DNA from: Clarkia xantiana subsp. parviflora
Taxonomy: Eukaryota > Streptophyta > Magnoliopsida > Myrtales > Onagraceae
Assembly: GCA_036873135.1 (NCBI GenBank)
Contig: JAPTYO010000002.1
Location: 50,710,204-50,774,203 of the forward strand
DNA length: 64,000 nt
Direction of reading: 5' to 3'
Shown: positions 31,635 to 43,159 of the stretch, piece after piece
How positions within the stretch are numbered: position 1 is the first letter of the stretch
Layout: every line of letters starts with the position of its first letter
Notes under the pieces: generated by a model
Told to the model about the DNA's origin: nothing
What the model saw: only the letters and a program-made list of their open reading frames with translations
The model's database searches: none
Program-made: the position numbers and the translations under genes

Positions 31635-34253
31635 ATGCCTTCTACTCGATCGATGGCGGCTGGCAAGCACAGAAGACAGGGACAATCCGGTGGTTCCCGT
31701 CACCCCGCTGCAACAAATCTGGATTCAGTACCGGAACAGGAGGAAAACCAGAACCATCCCCCGGCGGAGCTCTCCCAGACAGGGGGGCACAATGGATCGC
31801 ATCCCGAAGATATTGCTCCTCAGCACCAGGGCAACAGGGGGCAGGAGGCCCCCCCAGCTGCAGACTTGACAAGGGCCGTGGCGGAAGCCATGCCTATGTT
31901 TCTGGCAGCCGTAGAGGCTCTCTTGGATCGGAGAGAGGCTGCGAGGAGGCAGGAGGAGATTCCCCCGTTGGAGGAAGTGGCCCCGCCAACAGAGGGTCGG
32001 AACGCACAGGAAGCCCCGCCCCGAGGCCAGTGCGGGAGTAGGGCAAGCGGACAGCCGGAGAGGTTCGTGGTTGATGGGCCAGGACCAGTACAGCACAGGA
32101 CTATTCCCCTGAATGGTCCCATCACTCCCAACCAGGTGGTAAAGATCGTGAACATCTGTATGGGAGAACAGAAGCCGTTGGTATCGGAGCTAAGGGACCG
32201 ATCTACTCATCCCTTCGTCCCCCGACTGATAGACACCCTCGCCCCGCCAGGGCTGGGTATCCCCGAGATTAAGGAGTATGACGGTGAGGGAGATCCAGTT
32301 CGTCATGTCCAGAAGCATCTTATGGCGTGTCTGGGAAGAGCTCCGAACGAAGACATAGTGTGTACACTGTTCCCAAACACACTTGGAGAAAGAGCCCTGA
32401 CCTGGTTCTTTAGTCTGCCCCCAGGCTGCATTACCTGCTGGGCAGACATGCACGACCGTTTTATTCGACAATACCAGGGTCGCAGACGTTTGTTGAAGAG
32501 CGTGAGGTCCCTGACCCAGGTGGTGCAGAGGCCCGACGAATCACTGGCGCACTATTACCAGCGGTACACAGCCAGTGTAGCAGAGATAGACGAGGAAATC
32601 TCAGAGGGCGAAACCATCCGTACCTTCATTCGGAACTTGACAGCCCCCTATGGCTCCGACCTGATGCACAGCGTGGCTGAGAAAGCTGTGTGGAATATGG
32701 AGGCACTACAGAAGAGGGTGAAACGGCAAATCGATGTCCAGGAGTCAAAGATAGCCGCAGGAGAACTGGAGCCCCCAAAGTCGAACAAAGGAAAGCAGTC
32801 GGTTAAACCCCTCGACGATCGTAAGTCAAAGGGCAAACCTGAGAGTAGTCGGAACCGAGGCCGACCTGATCGAAGGGACGATAGACGTTCCTCAAGGAAG
32901 GATAAGCGGGAGGATCTCGACATCCCTCTCAACTGCTCCATAGCGGAAGTGCTGAAAGTCATGGAACGACAAGGTATCTCCAGGTACCCCCCAAAGAAGG
33001 ATGGAGAATTCTTGGGATCTCGCACGGATCGCTACTGCCGATTTCATCGCGCGAATGGTCACGACACCAATCACTGTCGAGAACTGAAGAAGGAGATTGA
33101 AAAGCTGATCCAGAAGGGAAAGCTCAAAGAATGTGTCGGGGATAAGCGGTGTCGATCCCGCTCTCGGTCCCGATCGCGGTCCCATTCCCGATCCCGCGAT
33201 CGGTCCCCAAAGAAGAAGAGAACCGATCCAGAGTCATCCGGTGCTCGCAAGGAGAGACGGGGCACTATCAACGTGATTCATGGAGGGTTTGCTGCTGGAG
33301 GTGATACCTCATCCGCCCGAGAGGTCTATGCCTCTAGAATCCCTACGGCGGTGGTGCTGGGTAAGAGGTTCCGATCCTGGACCTTGAAAGAAGAGATGGT
33401 AATCTCCTTCTCGTCGGAAGACCTCATAGGCGTGGAGACTCCGCACGACGATGCCTTGGTGGTAACCTTGGATGTAGACGGGTTCGAAATGAAGAGAATT
33501 CTAATCGACGGGGGGAGCTCCTCCGACATCCTATTCATGGACGCGCTGGAAGCTATGGGGAAGACGAAGAAAGATCTAAAGGAGGCAAACTTCCCGATGG
33601 TCGGGTTCTCTGGCTCAACCTCCTATCCGCTAGGAGTAATCGCTTTACCCGTGGAGTTTGGTAGCGGGTGGAAATCAGAAAGGAGGAACGTGGAATTCGT
33701 GGTTGTCGATTCCGCGGGGACCTACAACGCGATCATCGGAAGAACCACCATTAATCCCCTGATGGCGGTTGCCTCGACAGTGCATCAGAAGATGAAGTTC
33801 CCGACCGACCATGGAGTCGGAGAGGTTAAGGGCGACCAGGTGGCTTCTCGAAAATGCTATGTTAACGCCACCCGAAGGAGGAGACGAGAGGCCATGACTG
33901 TCCGTCAGACAGACACGGATCCTAGAGAAGAGTTTGGGCGTCCCGCCCCCGTAGAAGATCTGAAAGAAGTCGAGATCGACGGACCCCAGAGGAAGGTGAA
34001 AATCGGGTCTGCTCTGACTGAGGAGACAGCCCAAAAATTGGTGGAATTGTTGAAGGAGTTCAAGGAGCTGTTTTCCTGGTCCCTGAGCGATATGCCAGGA
34101 ATCAGCCCCGATGTAATCGTACACGAGCTGAAGATAGACCCCGCGGTCAAGCCTATCACGCAGAAAAGACGTCCGATGGGCACGGACAAGAAGATCGCGA
34201 TCCAGCAGGAAGTGGGCAGGTTGCTCGATGCTGGGTTCATTAAGGAGCTCTGA
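31635..34253 (+). CDS. gag-pro: Gag-protease of G3 with start of RT
   Basis: I chose the ATG at 31635 (MPSTRSMAAGKHRRQ), the first one after the PBS. The frame is open for about 872 codons. Domains in order: a Pro/Gln/Glu-rich N-terminus; the retrotransposon Gag domain (about residues 205-345, GEGDPVRHVQKHLM to EGETIRTFIRNL); a basic linker; a CCHC-type knuckle (YCRFHRANGHDTNHC, residues 467-481); an Arg-Ser tract with KKKR (about 505-530); protease with LIDGGSSSDILF (about 620-632) and YNAIIGRTTINP; and the RT N-terminus (DVIVHELKIDP). It ends in TGA at 34251-34253 inside RT, where G0 reads Arg. Gag and protease are complete and could be functional. Confidence 0.92.
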   Translation: MPSTRSMAAGKHRRQGQSGGSRHPAATNLDSVPEQEENQNHPPAELSQTGGHNGSHPEDIAPQHQGNRGQEAPPAADLTRAVAEAMPMFLAAVEALLDRREAARRQEEIPPLEEVAPPTEGRNAQEAPPRGQCGSRASGQPERFVVDGPGPVQHRTIPLNGPITPNQVVKIVNICMGEQKPLVSELRDRSTHPFVPRLIDTLAPPGLGIPEIKEYDGEGDPVRHVQKHLMACLGRAPNEDIVCTLFPNTLGERALTWFFSLPPGCITCWADMHDRFIRQYQGRRRLLKSVRSLTQVVQRPDESLAHYYQRYTASVAEIDEEISEGETIRTFIRNLTAPYGSDLMHSVAEKAVWNMEALQKRVKRQIDVQESKIAAGELEPPKSNKGKQSVKPLDDRKSKGKPESSRNRGRPDRRDDRRSSRKDKREDLDIPLNCSIAEVLKVMERQGISRYPPKKDGEFLGSRTDRYCRFHRANGHDTNHCRELKKEIEKLIQKGKLKECVGDKRCRSRSRSRSRSHSRSRDRSPKKKRTDPESSGARKERRGTINVIHGGFAAGGDTSSAREVYASRIPTAVVLGKRFRSWTLKEEMVISFSSEDLIGVETPHDDALVVTLDVDGFEMKRILIDGGSSSDILFMDALEAMGKTKKDLKEANFPMVGFSGSTSYPLGVIALPVEFGSGWKSERRNVEFVVVDSAGTYNAIIGRTTINPLMAVASTVHQKMKFPTDHGVGEVKGDQVASRKCYVNATRRRRREAMTVRQTDTDPREEFGRPAPVEDLKEVEIDGPQRKVKIGSALTEETAQKLVELLKEFKELFSWSLSDMPGISPDVIVHELKIDPAVKPITQKRRPMGTDKKIAIQQEVGRLLDAGFIKEL

Positions 34254-37244
34254 TTCTAGACTTGGGTTGCTAATCCAGTGCTGGTGAAGAAAACTAACGG
34301 GAAATGGCGAATGTGTGTGGACTTCCGCGACTTGAACAAGGCTTGCCCGAAGGACTGTTATCCACTCCCGAGAATCGACCAGTTGGTGGATGCCACGTCG
34401 GGACATGAGCTGTTGAGTTTCATGGATGCATATTCAGGCTACAACCAGATCAAGATGGCCAAGGAAGACGCTCACCAAACAGCGTTCTATGCGGACAGTG
34501 ACATCTATCACTACGATGTCATGCCTTTTGGGTTGATCAATGCTGGGGCCACCTACCAACGGATGGTGAACAAACTGTTTGGGGATATGCTGGGAGAAAC
34601 CATGGAAGCTTACGTGGATGATATGCTGGTGAAGTCCAGACAAGCCGAGGATCATGTGCACAACCTAACCATGGCATTCGAGCGAATGAGGCTCCATCAA
34701 GTTCGCTTGAACCCAACGAAATGCGCCTTTGGAGTCCACTCAGGGAAGTTTTTGGGCTTTATGGTGAGCTAGAGAGGAATTGAGGTGAATCCTGAGAAGC
34801 TGAGGGCAATCGAGGAGATGCAGTCTCCAATAAACCATCGGGAGGTACAAGTGCTGAATGGCCGACTAGCTGCAATGAATCGCTTCTTGTCCAAAGCCAG
34901 CGACCGATCAATGCCGTTTTTTGAAGTCCTGAGGGCCAACAAGAAATTTGAATGGACCGCCAAGTGTGAAGAGGCATTCCAAGCACTCAAGCAGCACCTT
35001 CGCACCCTCCCGCCGTTGGCAAAACCGGTTCCAGGCGAGCCACTCTACCTTTATTTGGCTGTTTCTGAATTTGCCATTAGCTCTGTGTTAGTAAAGATTG
35101 TCGAGGGTAATCAAGTCCCCGTTTATTATGTAAGCAAGGCGTTTGCCAAGTCTGAATTAAACTATCCCGCCGTTGAGAAGTACCTCTTTGCGTTGATTAT
35201 TACTGCTCGGAAGCTAAGGCCTTATTTCCACGCACACGAGATTACTGTGCTGACAAACCAGCCTTTGAAGCATTTTTTGACCCGACCGGACGCGTCGGGA
35301 AGATTAGTGAAGTGGGCAGTAGAGCTTAGTGAGTTTCGAATACACTTTGCTCCAAGAACGGCAATTAAGGGCCAAGCGTTGGCGGATTTTATAGCAGAAT
35401 CCACAGCCCCCGATCTGGAAGATGCGGGCCCTGTAGAGGGGGCAACCGTGGAGGTCCCGATAGAAGAACAACCAGAGAGGGCAGAGCAATCAGAACAGCC
35501 AAACAAGGAAAATACCTGGGAGATGTACACGGATGGCTCCGCGAGTTCGGACGGATCAGGAGCAGGCTTTTTGTTAAAACCACCGGGTGATGGTGAACCG
35601 CTCCGATACGCCTTGGCTTTGACATTCAAGGCCACAAACAACGAAGCGGAGTATGAAGCTCTTATCACGGGCCTAAAAATTGCTAAAGGCACCGGAATCG
35701 ATCACTTGAGAGTGAAGTGCGACGCAGCGTTAATTGTGAACCAGGTTCAAGGGCGATACGAAGCGAGGAGTCCAATAATGAAGAAGTATCTGCGAGAGGT
35801 ACAAGCCCTGAAAGAGAGCTTCAAAAGCTTCGATATCGAGGCAATTCCGAGGGAGGAAAATGTAGAGGCAGATGCCTTGAGAAAATTTGCCCTGGGGGCA
35901 CCCTTGGAAGAAAATCGGAAGGTGCACTTCTTGGAGAAGGTGATCCTATCAAACATCGACCCAACACAGGTGTGCACCATTGAAGCAAGATCGGAGGAGG
36001 AGCCTACTTGGATGACCCCGATAGTCGCGTAGCTGACTACGGGGGCAGTCCCCGATGATCAAGTGACAGCGGACAGGATACGTCGGATCGCGGCCAATTA
36101 TGTGATGCTGGACAATCAGCTATACAAGAAGGGTTGGTTCTCGACTCCGTACTTGAAGTGTGTAGCAGAACCCGACACCAGTCGAATCCTGAAGGAAATG
36201 CATGAAGGGGTCGCGGCTTGTCACGAAGGGGCCCGATCCATTACGAGGAAGGTGTTGAACTTAGGCTACTATTGGCCCACGATGAACAAAGAAGCAACGG
36301 CGTTGGTCCGATCCTGCGACGCGTGCCAGAGGTACGCCCCGAGTATCGTGGCTCCGGCCGCTAATCTGACATCCATCAAGAGCGCGTGGCCCTTCGCGCA
36401 GTGGGGCATCGACTTGGTGGGACCTCTTCCACAAGCACAAGGACAATGTAAGTATTTACTTGTAGCTATCGATTATTTTTTGAAATGGATAGAGGCAAAG
36501 GCGTTGGCCGGAACAACAGGGAACCAGATCGTCAAGTTCCTCCAGACCCATATTGTGTCCAGATATGGGATTCCTAAGGTGGTGATCAGTGACAACGGTC
36601 CACCGTTTAACGGCTCTCAGGTGAGGGAATATCTGGAGGAGTTGAACATCGAGCATCAGACTGCTTCTGTGCGTCATGCTCAGACTAACGGCCAGGTAGA
36701 ATCGGCCAACAAAATTGTGATGGATGGCCTAAAGAAGAGGGTCTATGCCTTGAAGGGCAAGTGGCTGAACGAACTGGAAAACGTGCTTTGGGCTGTTAGA
36801 ACGACACCCAAACGATCAACAGGGGAGACTCCGTTTGGCCTCGTTTATGGCACGGAAGCTGTCGCCCCCATAGAGGTAGCTGTGGCGTCCCATCGGATGA
36901 GATATTACGAGCCCCTGACGAACGATGAAGTGAGACGTCTGGACTTGGACTTACTCGAAGAGAAGAGGCGGGAAGCCGATGAAGTCCAAGCTCGAATGCG
37001 TTTGGCGACGGCCAGGTACTACAATCGGCGAGTGAAATACCGACAGTTCTTCGTCGGGGAGCTGGTTTGGCGTCGCAACGAGTTCACCCTTTTGGATCGA
37101 ATCAACAAGATGTCACCAAAATGGGAAGGACCTTATAAGGTCGTGGGGATGCCAGCTCCAAATGCGTACAAGTTGGAAGACCTCGATGGCAGAACGTTGA
37201 AGCATTCTTTTAGTGGCGAACACTTGAAGAAACACCATGCTTGA
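34254..37244 (+). pseudogene. pol: Pol of G3: RT, two RNases H, integrase
   Basis: The domains are colinear and in one frame but carry in-frame stops at 34251-34253 and 34257-34259 (TGA and TAG), 34770-34772 (TAG) and 36030-36032 (TAG). RT has VDFRDLNKACPKDCYP and the catalytic YVDDMLVKS (34611 onward). The conventional RNase H has lost acidic residues (LAVSEFAISS where DAS is usual; TNQPLKHFL where TDHKPL is usual). The archaeal-type RNase H keeps MYTDGSASSDG, EAEYEALITGL, KCDAALIVNQV and VEADAL. Integrase has the complete HHCC finger (HEGVAACHEG, CDACQRY), the core Asp, Asp, Glu (GIDLVGP, SDNGPPF, NGQVESANK) and a C-terminal domain ending LKKHHA. No chromodomain. Confidence 0.92.
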
Positions 37245-37690
37245 AGAAAGTCGCCTTAAGTGGTGCCCGATGTAAAAAATCGCCTTAAGTGGTGTATGCT
37301 GTTTATCGTTCAATTTGATGTAAGCCAATTTTATGCCATCAATAAAGAGGTTGCTTCCAAAAAGAGTTGTCCTTAGATTTATGCTAAGTATCAAAGTCGC
37401 CTTAAGTGGTGCACGAGAAAAGTCGCCTTCAGTGGTGCACGAGAAAAGTCGCCTTAAGTGGTGCACGAAAAGTCGCCTTGAGTGGTGCACGATACTAAGT
37501 CGCCTTGAGTGGTGCACAATCCTTAGATTTATTCTAAGTATCAAAAAGTCGCCTTGAGTGGTGCACGATACTAAGTCGCCTTGAGTGGCGCACGATCTTT
37601 AGGTTTATCCTAAGTAATAATTAAGTCGTCTTAAGTGATGCACGGAACTAAGTCGCCTTAAGGGGGACAAGTTATTAAATCGTCGAGAAA
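37245..37690. repeat. Tandem array of about 20-bp units, G3
   Basis: About 13 units of AAGTCGCCTTAAGTGGTGCACGA with variants, plus the hairpin CTTAGATTTATTCTAAG. It is the same array as in G1 and G5 (opposite orientation there), lying between the ends of integrase (37244) and the antisense gene (37862). Confidence 0.9.
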
Positions 37691-37861
37691 GACGTGCGAG
37701 AATGTCTTAAGTGTCGAGGTTTCGACCTAAACACGTATAGTAAAGTCACTCGGAGAAGTGCAACGAAAGAATCGGAACTAAAGAAGTCTGATATTGATAA
37801 GGGCTCAAGGGCCCGACGACGACAAAAGAGAAGAAGATACAAGGACTATAAAAGTAAACAT

Positions 37862-40554
37862 TCAAGCTTGGTCCTTGTCGGCAGCGTTGGCAGCAGCTGG
37901 GTCCGCGGAGTCGGTAACAGAAGGATCCACAGGGTTGGCTTCGGGAGGATTGGCTATTGGGGCGTCCGCACTTGGAAGTTCAGAAGCGTCTTCGACAATT
38001 ACGGGGGTACTCCCCCCATCACTCTCCTCGGAAAGAGCAAAATACTTCTTCGCAAAGGGAGCGAGGGAAGGAGACTTGTCGAAGTTAATAGCGTCCCCAT
38101 ACTCCAGGTGGAGCTCCTCAACCGCGTTGAAAAGAGTGTTCTCCACCTCCACGCCAAAGAACTTCATGGCATCGGCTTGGAAGTCCTCGGACCTCCGATA
38201 GTCCTCCCGACCCTTTACCTCCGCCTCGGCCAGCTGCGCAGGAAATCCCGCGATTTGCTCCTCCAGAGCCTTCTTCTCAAGGACCAGCTTGTCCTCGGCA
38301 GCCTTCTTCTCAAGGACTAGCTTGTCCTCGGCAGCCTTCTTCTCCTGGGTCAGCCTGTCCACAGCTGCCTCCCGCTACTGCCGCTCTTGCCTCAAGAGCC
38401 CCTCGAAGTCCCCGATCTGCTGCTGGAGGTCCCGAACCTTCTGATTGAGGACAGCCTGTTCCTTGACAAGCTTTCCCCGCGAAGATTGGGAGGCCTTGAG
38501 ATCCTCCTGAAGCTGCTCGCGGATCCCTCGGTCCCGCTCCCGGGACTCATCGTAGGCAATGACATACCCGATGAGGCGGTTGAAGTCCCCGAGCTCCTGC
38601 AATAAGAAGGAAAAGTGTTAATGGACAAACGACCCGATTTATCATCAAAAAGAAAGAAGCGAAGTCCTACCTCTACACGGCGCATGGCCATATCCCTGAC
38701 CTCCCGATGCATATGCGTCCGATTGAGGCAAATCGGATACCGCATAGTAGGCAGGATCGCGCCTGACAGCAGATGCAGGGCCAGCTCCCGATCCTGCTCC
38801 CCTCGTGTAAGCGGGACTCCTTGAAGCGTCTGGATAAGAGTCCAGGGGGCATTCTCTTGTGAAGGATCAAAGGGCCTGTAGAAGTTCCCATCGAGAGCAA
38901 GAGGAGAAAGAGGACGATGAGTGGAAGGGCATGCCTCCGTCTCGGCCCGAACAGGGGAAGGAGTGAAGTCATGGATGGGCGAGGGCTTTCGCTGCTGCGG
39001 AGAAGATGAAGGAGGCGGCCCCTGAGGGGTTGGTTTTAAGGGGGATTGCCCCGTCTTCGACGCTGACGAAGGGAGCCACCCGTCAGTCTCCTCGGAGGAG
39101 TCCAAAGTTTCCACCTGACGAAACTGTTCGCCAGTTGGAGCCTTCTCTCCAGCTGAGGAAGGCACCCCCGCTGAAGACGGTGCGTCCGCAGAAGCTGCAG
39201 CACCCGATGGAGCTCCCGAGCGACCTGCACCTGGAGGATGAGAAGCTTCAGAAAGGTAGTCAGGAAGTTCATCGGGATTCTTACACCAAATGATACGTCG
39301 GGAGACGTATTGATCCTGCCCACGATAATGATAGTACCCCCCTTCAAGACTCGAGGAGTTTCGCCTCGAAGGATTCGTTTGACGTCAGCAAGTCGATTTA
39401 ATAGCAAGTCGGAGTTTTTTACCTTCTTCAGCATTCTGGACATCAAAGAGCTGGTCCAGATCCACCCGCTTCCGCTTGGGTTGCTCCGCTGAAGGAGACC
39501 CCGACCGAGCAGCAGCCTTCTTGGCGGACTTCCTCTTCCGCGAGGGGCGGACAGCATCAGTCTCCCCCTGCTTAAGGAATAGATCGGTCAGCACAGATAC
39601 CTTCTTGGCTGCAAATAGTAAACAAAGAAGAGTTAGAAGTTTACCCAAGGGACCATATTAGAAGGGCCGTCGAAGAGCTGCCCCCCAGAGACAATATCAA
39701 GGAGTCGGATCCCGGCGTGCACCAGGTCCCGCTCCACAAGAGAGTTGGCGTTGAGAGGAGTGTAAGACTCCCCCCACCGATAAAGCTGGATCAGTTGGAG
39801 AGTTTCAAAATCCTCGTCGGCGTAAGTATGGAAAGCAGGCGGAGGGTCCGCCGCCACCTCCCACCGAGGCCAGGGAATCGAAGAGTGTCGGATAAAGAAG
39901 TAGCTTTTCTTCCAGCTACTGTTATCGGACCCTGTATCAACCAAGAGTCCCCGACCCTTGACCACCTTCCAGGTGTCATGGGTCCAACCACATCGGGCAA
40001 GCTGCTGCTTACTCCACTTAGGCATCCGAGGGTAGAAGGCGCAAACCCCCGCCTCATTGCACTTCATCCCATAAAAGGTTCTAAAGAGCTGGAGGCTGTA
40101 GACCCACTTCTGTCGGAAGCAGAGGACTTGAAAGGCGTTCCAGAGACGGATGGCATGGGGAGAAAAGGTGGTGGGATGTGTTTTGTAATGCTGGCACATC
40201 TCGACCAGATTACCGCAAAAGGGGAATCTGATCCCCGCTGATACTTGTCCCGTAGAGACAAATACCTCCCCTTTCTGGGGACGAGTAACCTCAGGGTCAC
40301 TCGAGGGGCGAGGCCAAGGATATGGGAATCGGGGTTCCCAGGTAATAGTGATACAACCCTCTCGGAGGGCTGCATCATAAGCAGTATTGGAGATCTCATT
40401 CAGAGCATAGTCAAAGTTAAAAGGTTTTCTCCCCTCAGAGCTGGAACCACTGTCTGAAAAGCAACCATGGCAAGAAAAATACAGTGGGACTCTTGGAAAG
40501 CTATGAAAAAGGAAAAGACGAACAAGCAACAAAGAGGAATCCCTTACCAGACAT
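37862..40554 (-). pseudogene. Antisense spliced gene of G3 (PF04195-like)
   Basis: The inferred minus-strand exons are 40554-40548 (ATGTCTG), 40453-39645, 39603-38671 and 38596-37862. The first intron is 94 bp (GTAAGG...TTTTCAG), not a multiple of three, yet exon 1 joins exon 2 in frame (MSDSGSSSEGRKPF). Exon 2 holds the PF04195-like block (FPFCGNLVEMCQHYKTHPTT, SIRLWNAFQVLC-like, FYPRMPKWSKQQLA). Exon 3 holds the basic segment PSRKRKSAKK and PKRKRVDLDQLF, then a Pro/Ser-rich part. Exon 4 begins ELGDFNRLIGYVIAYDE and is a coiled coil with an acidic tail ending DKDQA. Damage: a deletion of about 50 bp near 39390 shifts the frame, and a TAG interrupts exon 4 near 38373. The N-terminal exon is complete. 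Confidence 0.78.
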
Positions 40555-40723
40555 GATGAAGTAGAGGTTAAAGGAGCTGAATGAAACGTCGCTGGAAAGA
40601 TGATTGGAGAAACTCCAAAGACCTTCGAAATCGCAGAGGAGTCGCAGAAAAATCGCAGAGGAATCGCAGAGAGCTCTTGAGAATTCGAAAACGGTAAAAG
40701 TTAAAATTATGACCATGGCTAGG

Positions 40724-40731
40724 GTTTTATA
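40724..40731 (-). promoter_or_regulatory. TATA box of the G3 antisense gene
   Basis: CTATAAAACCCTAG on the minus strand, about 170 bp before the ATG at 40554. Context and distance match G1 and G5. Confidence 0.68.
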
Positions 40732-40847
40732 GTCGAAGAAGACGGTTGAAAGGACACTTTGATCCGAGTCGTCGAAGTCGAAAAGTCTTAATCTGGACCG
40801 TTGAGATGAAACGTGTAGAAGGACAATGGACGTAATGATGAAACGGC

Positions 40848-40865
40848 CTGAAAAGCACTTTTCAG
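40848..40865. promoter_or_regulatory. Perfect dyad upstream of the G3 antisense gene
   Basis: CTGAAAAGCACTTTTCAG is an 8+8 bp inverted repeat with a 2-bp spacer, about 117 bp upstream of the TATA box. Variants lie at the same place in G1 and G5. Confidence 0.5.
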
Positions 40866-41100
40866 AAAAGGACAGGCGCGAAAAATCAGGCACGTGGGCT
40901 GAAAACGTCACTCCATTATCTACTGCGTTTAATGCACTGGGGAACCGAGGAGACCCCTAGGATTTAACCGTTATCTGCAAAACATTGAGGAAACGTGAAG
41001 GAGAAGGCTGATAATTGAGTAACTAAACCAAGGGAAAGATCCCCGATTCCAGCATCGGAAGATCGGGAGTTGGAAGACACGACGAACTAAAAGTCCCTCA

Positions 41101-41115
41101 TGTCTTGGGGGCAAA
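41101..41115 (+). promoter_or_regulatory. Polypurine tract of G3
   Basis: TGTCTTGGGGGCAAA directly before the 3' LTR start TGATGGG. Confidence 0.88.
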
Positions 41116-41812
41116 TGATGGGTTCGATTACAGCCGTCAGACCCTTTAACGGGGAGGAAACGGCAAACAGGCCCACCAGGCCCAAAATGAAGGTCAAGAT
41201 GACCTAGGAGAAGGGTCCCGACGAAGGGAGTCCCGACAAGGCAAGGTCCCGACAGAGTCGGTCCCGACGGTGGAGCTGGAAGCTCCCGATGAGAAGCCTT
41301 TAAGTAGGCCCCGATGATGAATCCCTGAGAATGATTGGCCCTGTCACGATGACGAGGGGCCCCGAGCGGTGACACAACGAGATAACTCTGGAATCCCCGA
41401 CGGGAGTCGGGACTCGATTATCAGAGGATAAGGCCAAGATATGCGGGGCGTGGCCGAGATACGCGGAACGTGGTTAAGATACACGGAGCGTGGCCGAGAT
41501 ACGCGGGGCATGGCTGAGATACACGAGATCACATCCGAGATACGCGGGATACGGGCTAACCACCCCCAACGGTTCACCAGGTACCTGAGGCATCTCCTTG
41601 CCTATAAAAGGGCAGGAGATCACCTCAGAACACTTACGTTGAATTCAATACACTTTGAGATTACTGCTTGCCAGTCATACGAGATACTTTTTTAAGCATC
41701 GGAGAGGGATTCTGGGTCACCGCCCGGTCTATCCCCTCTTGCAGGATTACGTGGAGCGAAGGAGCTAGGATTGTCGTCAAAGTCCGTACTGGAGTTCCAC
41801 CGTGATCCAACA
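41116..41812 (+). repeat. 3' LTR of G3 (697 bp)
   Basis: Same length and ends as the 5' LTR. The four differences I count are all substitutions (near 41522, 41558, 41690 and 41790). TATA box CTATAAAAG at about 41602-41610. Confidence 0.95.
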
Positions 41813-41817
41813 ATACC

Positions 41818-43159
41818 CAACTTCACGTAGTGGACTTTGATGAGACTTACTCACCTACTGTACGTTACACTACAGTATGGGCCATTTTGGTTTTGGTTGC
41901 AAGCCTCGATCTGGAGCTGCACCAAATGGATGTTAAGACTGCATTCCTCCATGGTATCCTGAAGGAAGAGATCTATATGGAGCAGCCGGAGGGTTTCATT
42001 ACTCCTGGCAACGAACACATAGTTTGTAAACACCAAAGATCTATTTACAATCTTAAAAAATCATCCCGACAATAGTACCGCAAATTCCACGAGGAAATCA
42101 TTGGAAATGGATTCAAGAATCTTCACAAGGATGCATACGTGTACACAAAGTCTTCCGAGTCTAAATACGTCATCTTGACAGTATATGTCGATGACATATT
42201 AATTGCCTCAAATGACGTGAGTTACATTAATGAATCAAAGTCCAGGCTAGCATTTGTATTTGAGATGAAGGACATGGGAGAAGCCACGTACATCCTAGGC
42301 ATTAAGATTGCTAGGAATCAGGCTGCTCGTAAAATATGTCTCTCTCAAGAATTCTATATCAACAGGTTGTTGAAAAGGTTTCGAATGCAGGATGCCAAGC
42401 TCGTGGATACGCTGGTTGCATTCGGGTGCGCGCTATCAAAGCATGATGGCCCGAAGAACCTTGCTGAGGGTGAACATATGAAAAGTGCGGAATACTTAAG
42501 TATAGTTGGCAGCTTAATGTATGCCATGCAATGCACTCGTCCAAACATCTGTTACGCAGTGGGCCTAGTAGCACGATTCCAATCAGATCCTGGCACTAAA
42601 CATCTAATAGGGCTGTTAAACAAAAAATTCGATAACTGAAAGGTACCGCCGACTACGCTCCGTGCTTTGAGGGTGGAAAACTAGAATTGCTAGGATTTAA
42701 TGACGCCGACCATGGTGGCGATCCGGATGATCGTAAGTCCACCTCAGGGGGATATTCCTCCTTACTAATGCCGCCATTTCATGAATGAACAAGAAGCAAA
42801 CATGTGTCGCGCTGTCAACGATGGAATCCGAATCCGTTGCCCTCTCCAAGAACGCACAATAAGCGGTCTGGCTTAATAGGCTCTTAACTGCGTTGCTTGG
42901 CGTCGAGTATGGGAGTAAACCTCTGAAGGTATACTCTGACAGTCAAGCAGCAATTGCCGCACTTAAAAACCCTAAGTACCACAGCAGGACGAAACACATT
43001 GATATAAAATATAATTATGCTAAGAATATGGTTGAGGACAATGTTATCACATTAGAATACTTGTGTACTGAAAGTATGATGGCCGATCCATTGACAAAAC
43101 CTTTACGCATGGAAGTTTTCGAAAAGCATGTTAAAATGCTGGGACTGCGTAGGGTTTAA
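41818..43159 (+). pseudogene. pol: Copia RT and RNase H of C2
   Basis: It continues from 30901 with QLHVVDFDETYSPTVRYTTVWAIL, then LHQMDVKTAFLHGILKEEIYMEQPEGF. A TAG interrupts at 42073-42075. RT continues with the catalytic YVDDILIASND (about 42184-42216), EATYILGIKIARN and SLMYAMQCTRPNICYAVGL. A frameshift follows near 42630. RNase H ends with KVYSDSQAAIAALKNPKYHS, then MMADPLTKPL and the stop at 43157-43159. At least one stop and two frameshifts. Confidence 0.87.

Larger units (their letters stand above)
30902..41812 (+). mobile_element. G3: complete, young Ty3/gypsy Tat element (10.9 kb)
   Basis: The full layout is present: 697-bp LTR, PBS, gag-protease, RT-RNase H-archaeal RNase H-integrase, tandem array, antisense gene (minus strand), PPT, 697-bp LTR, with TSD ATACC. 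The LTRs differ at only 4 positions (0.6%), about 0.2 million years under an assumed 1.3e-8 per site per year. Even so, pol carries four in-frame stops and the antisense gene is broken, so it probably moved in trans or copied existing damage. Confidence 0.95.

Noticed and set aside
34254..37244. Endogenous pararetrovirus (caulimovirid) as source of the RT
   Set aside because: LTRs, PBS, PPT, a DDE integrase and 5-bp target duplications identify Ty3/gypsy elements. No movement protein or coat region is present.
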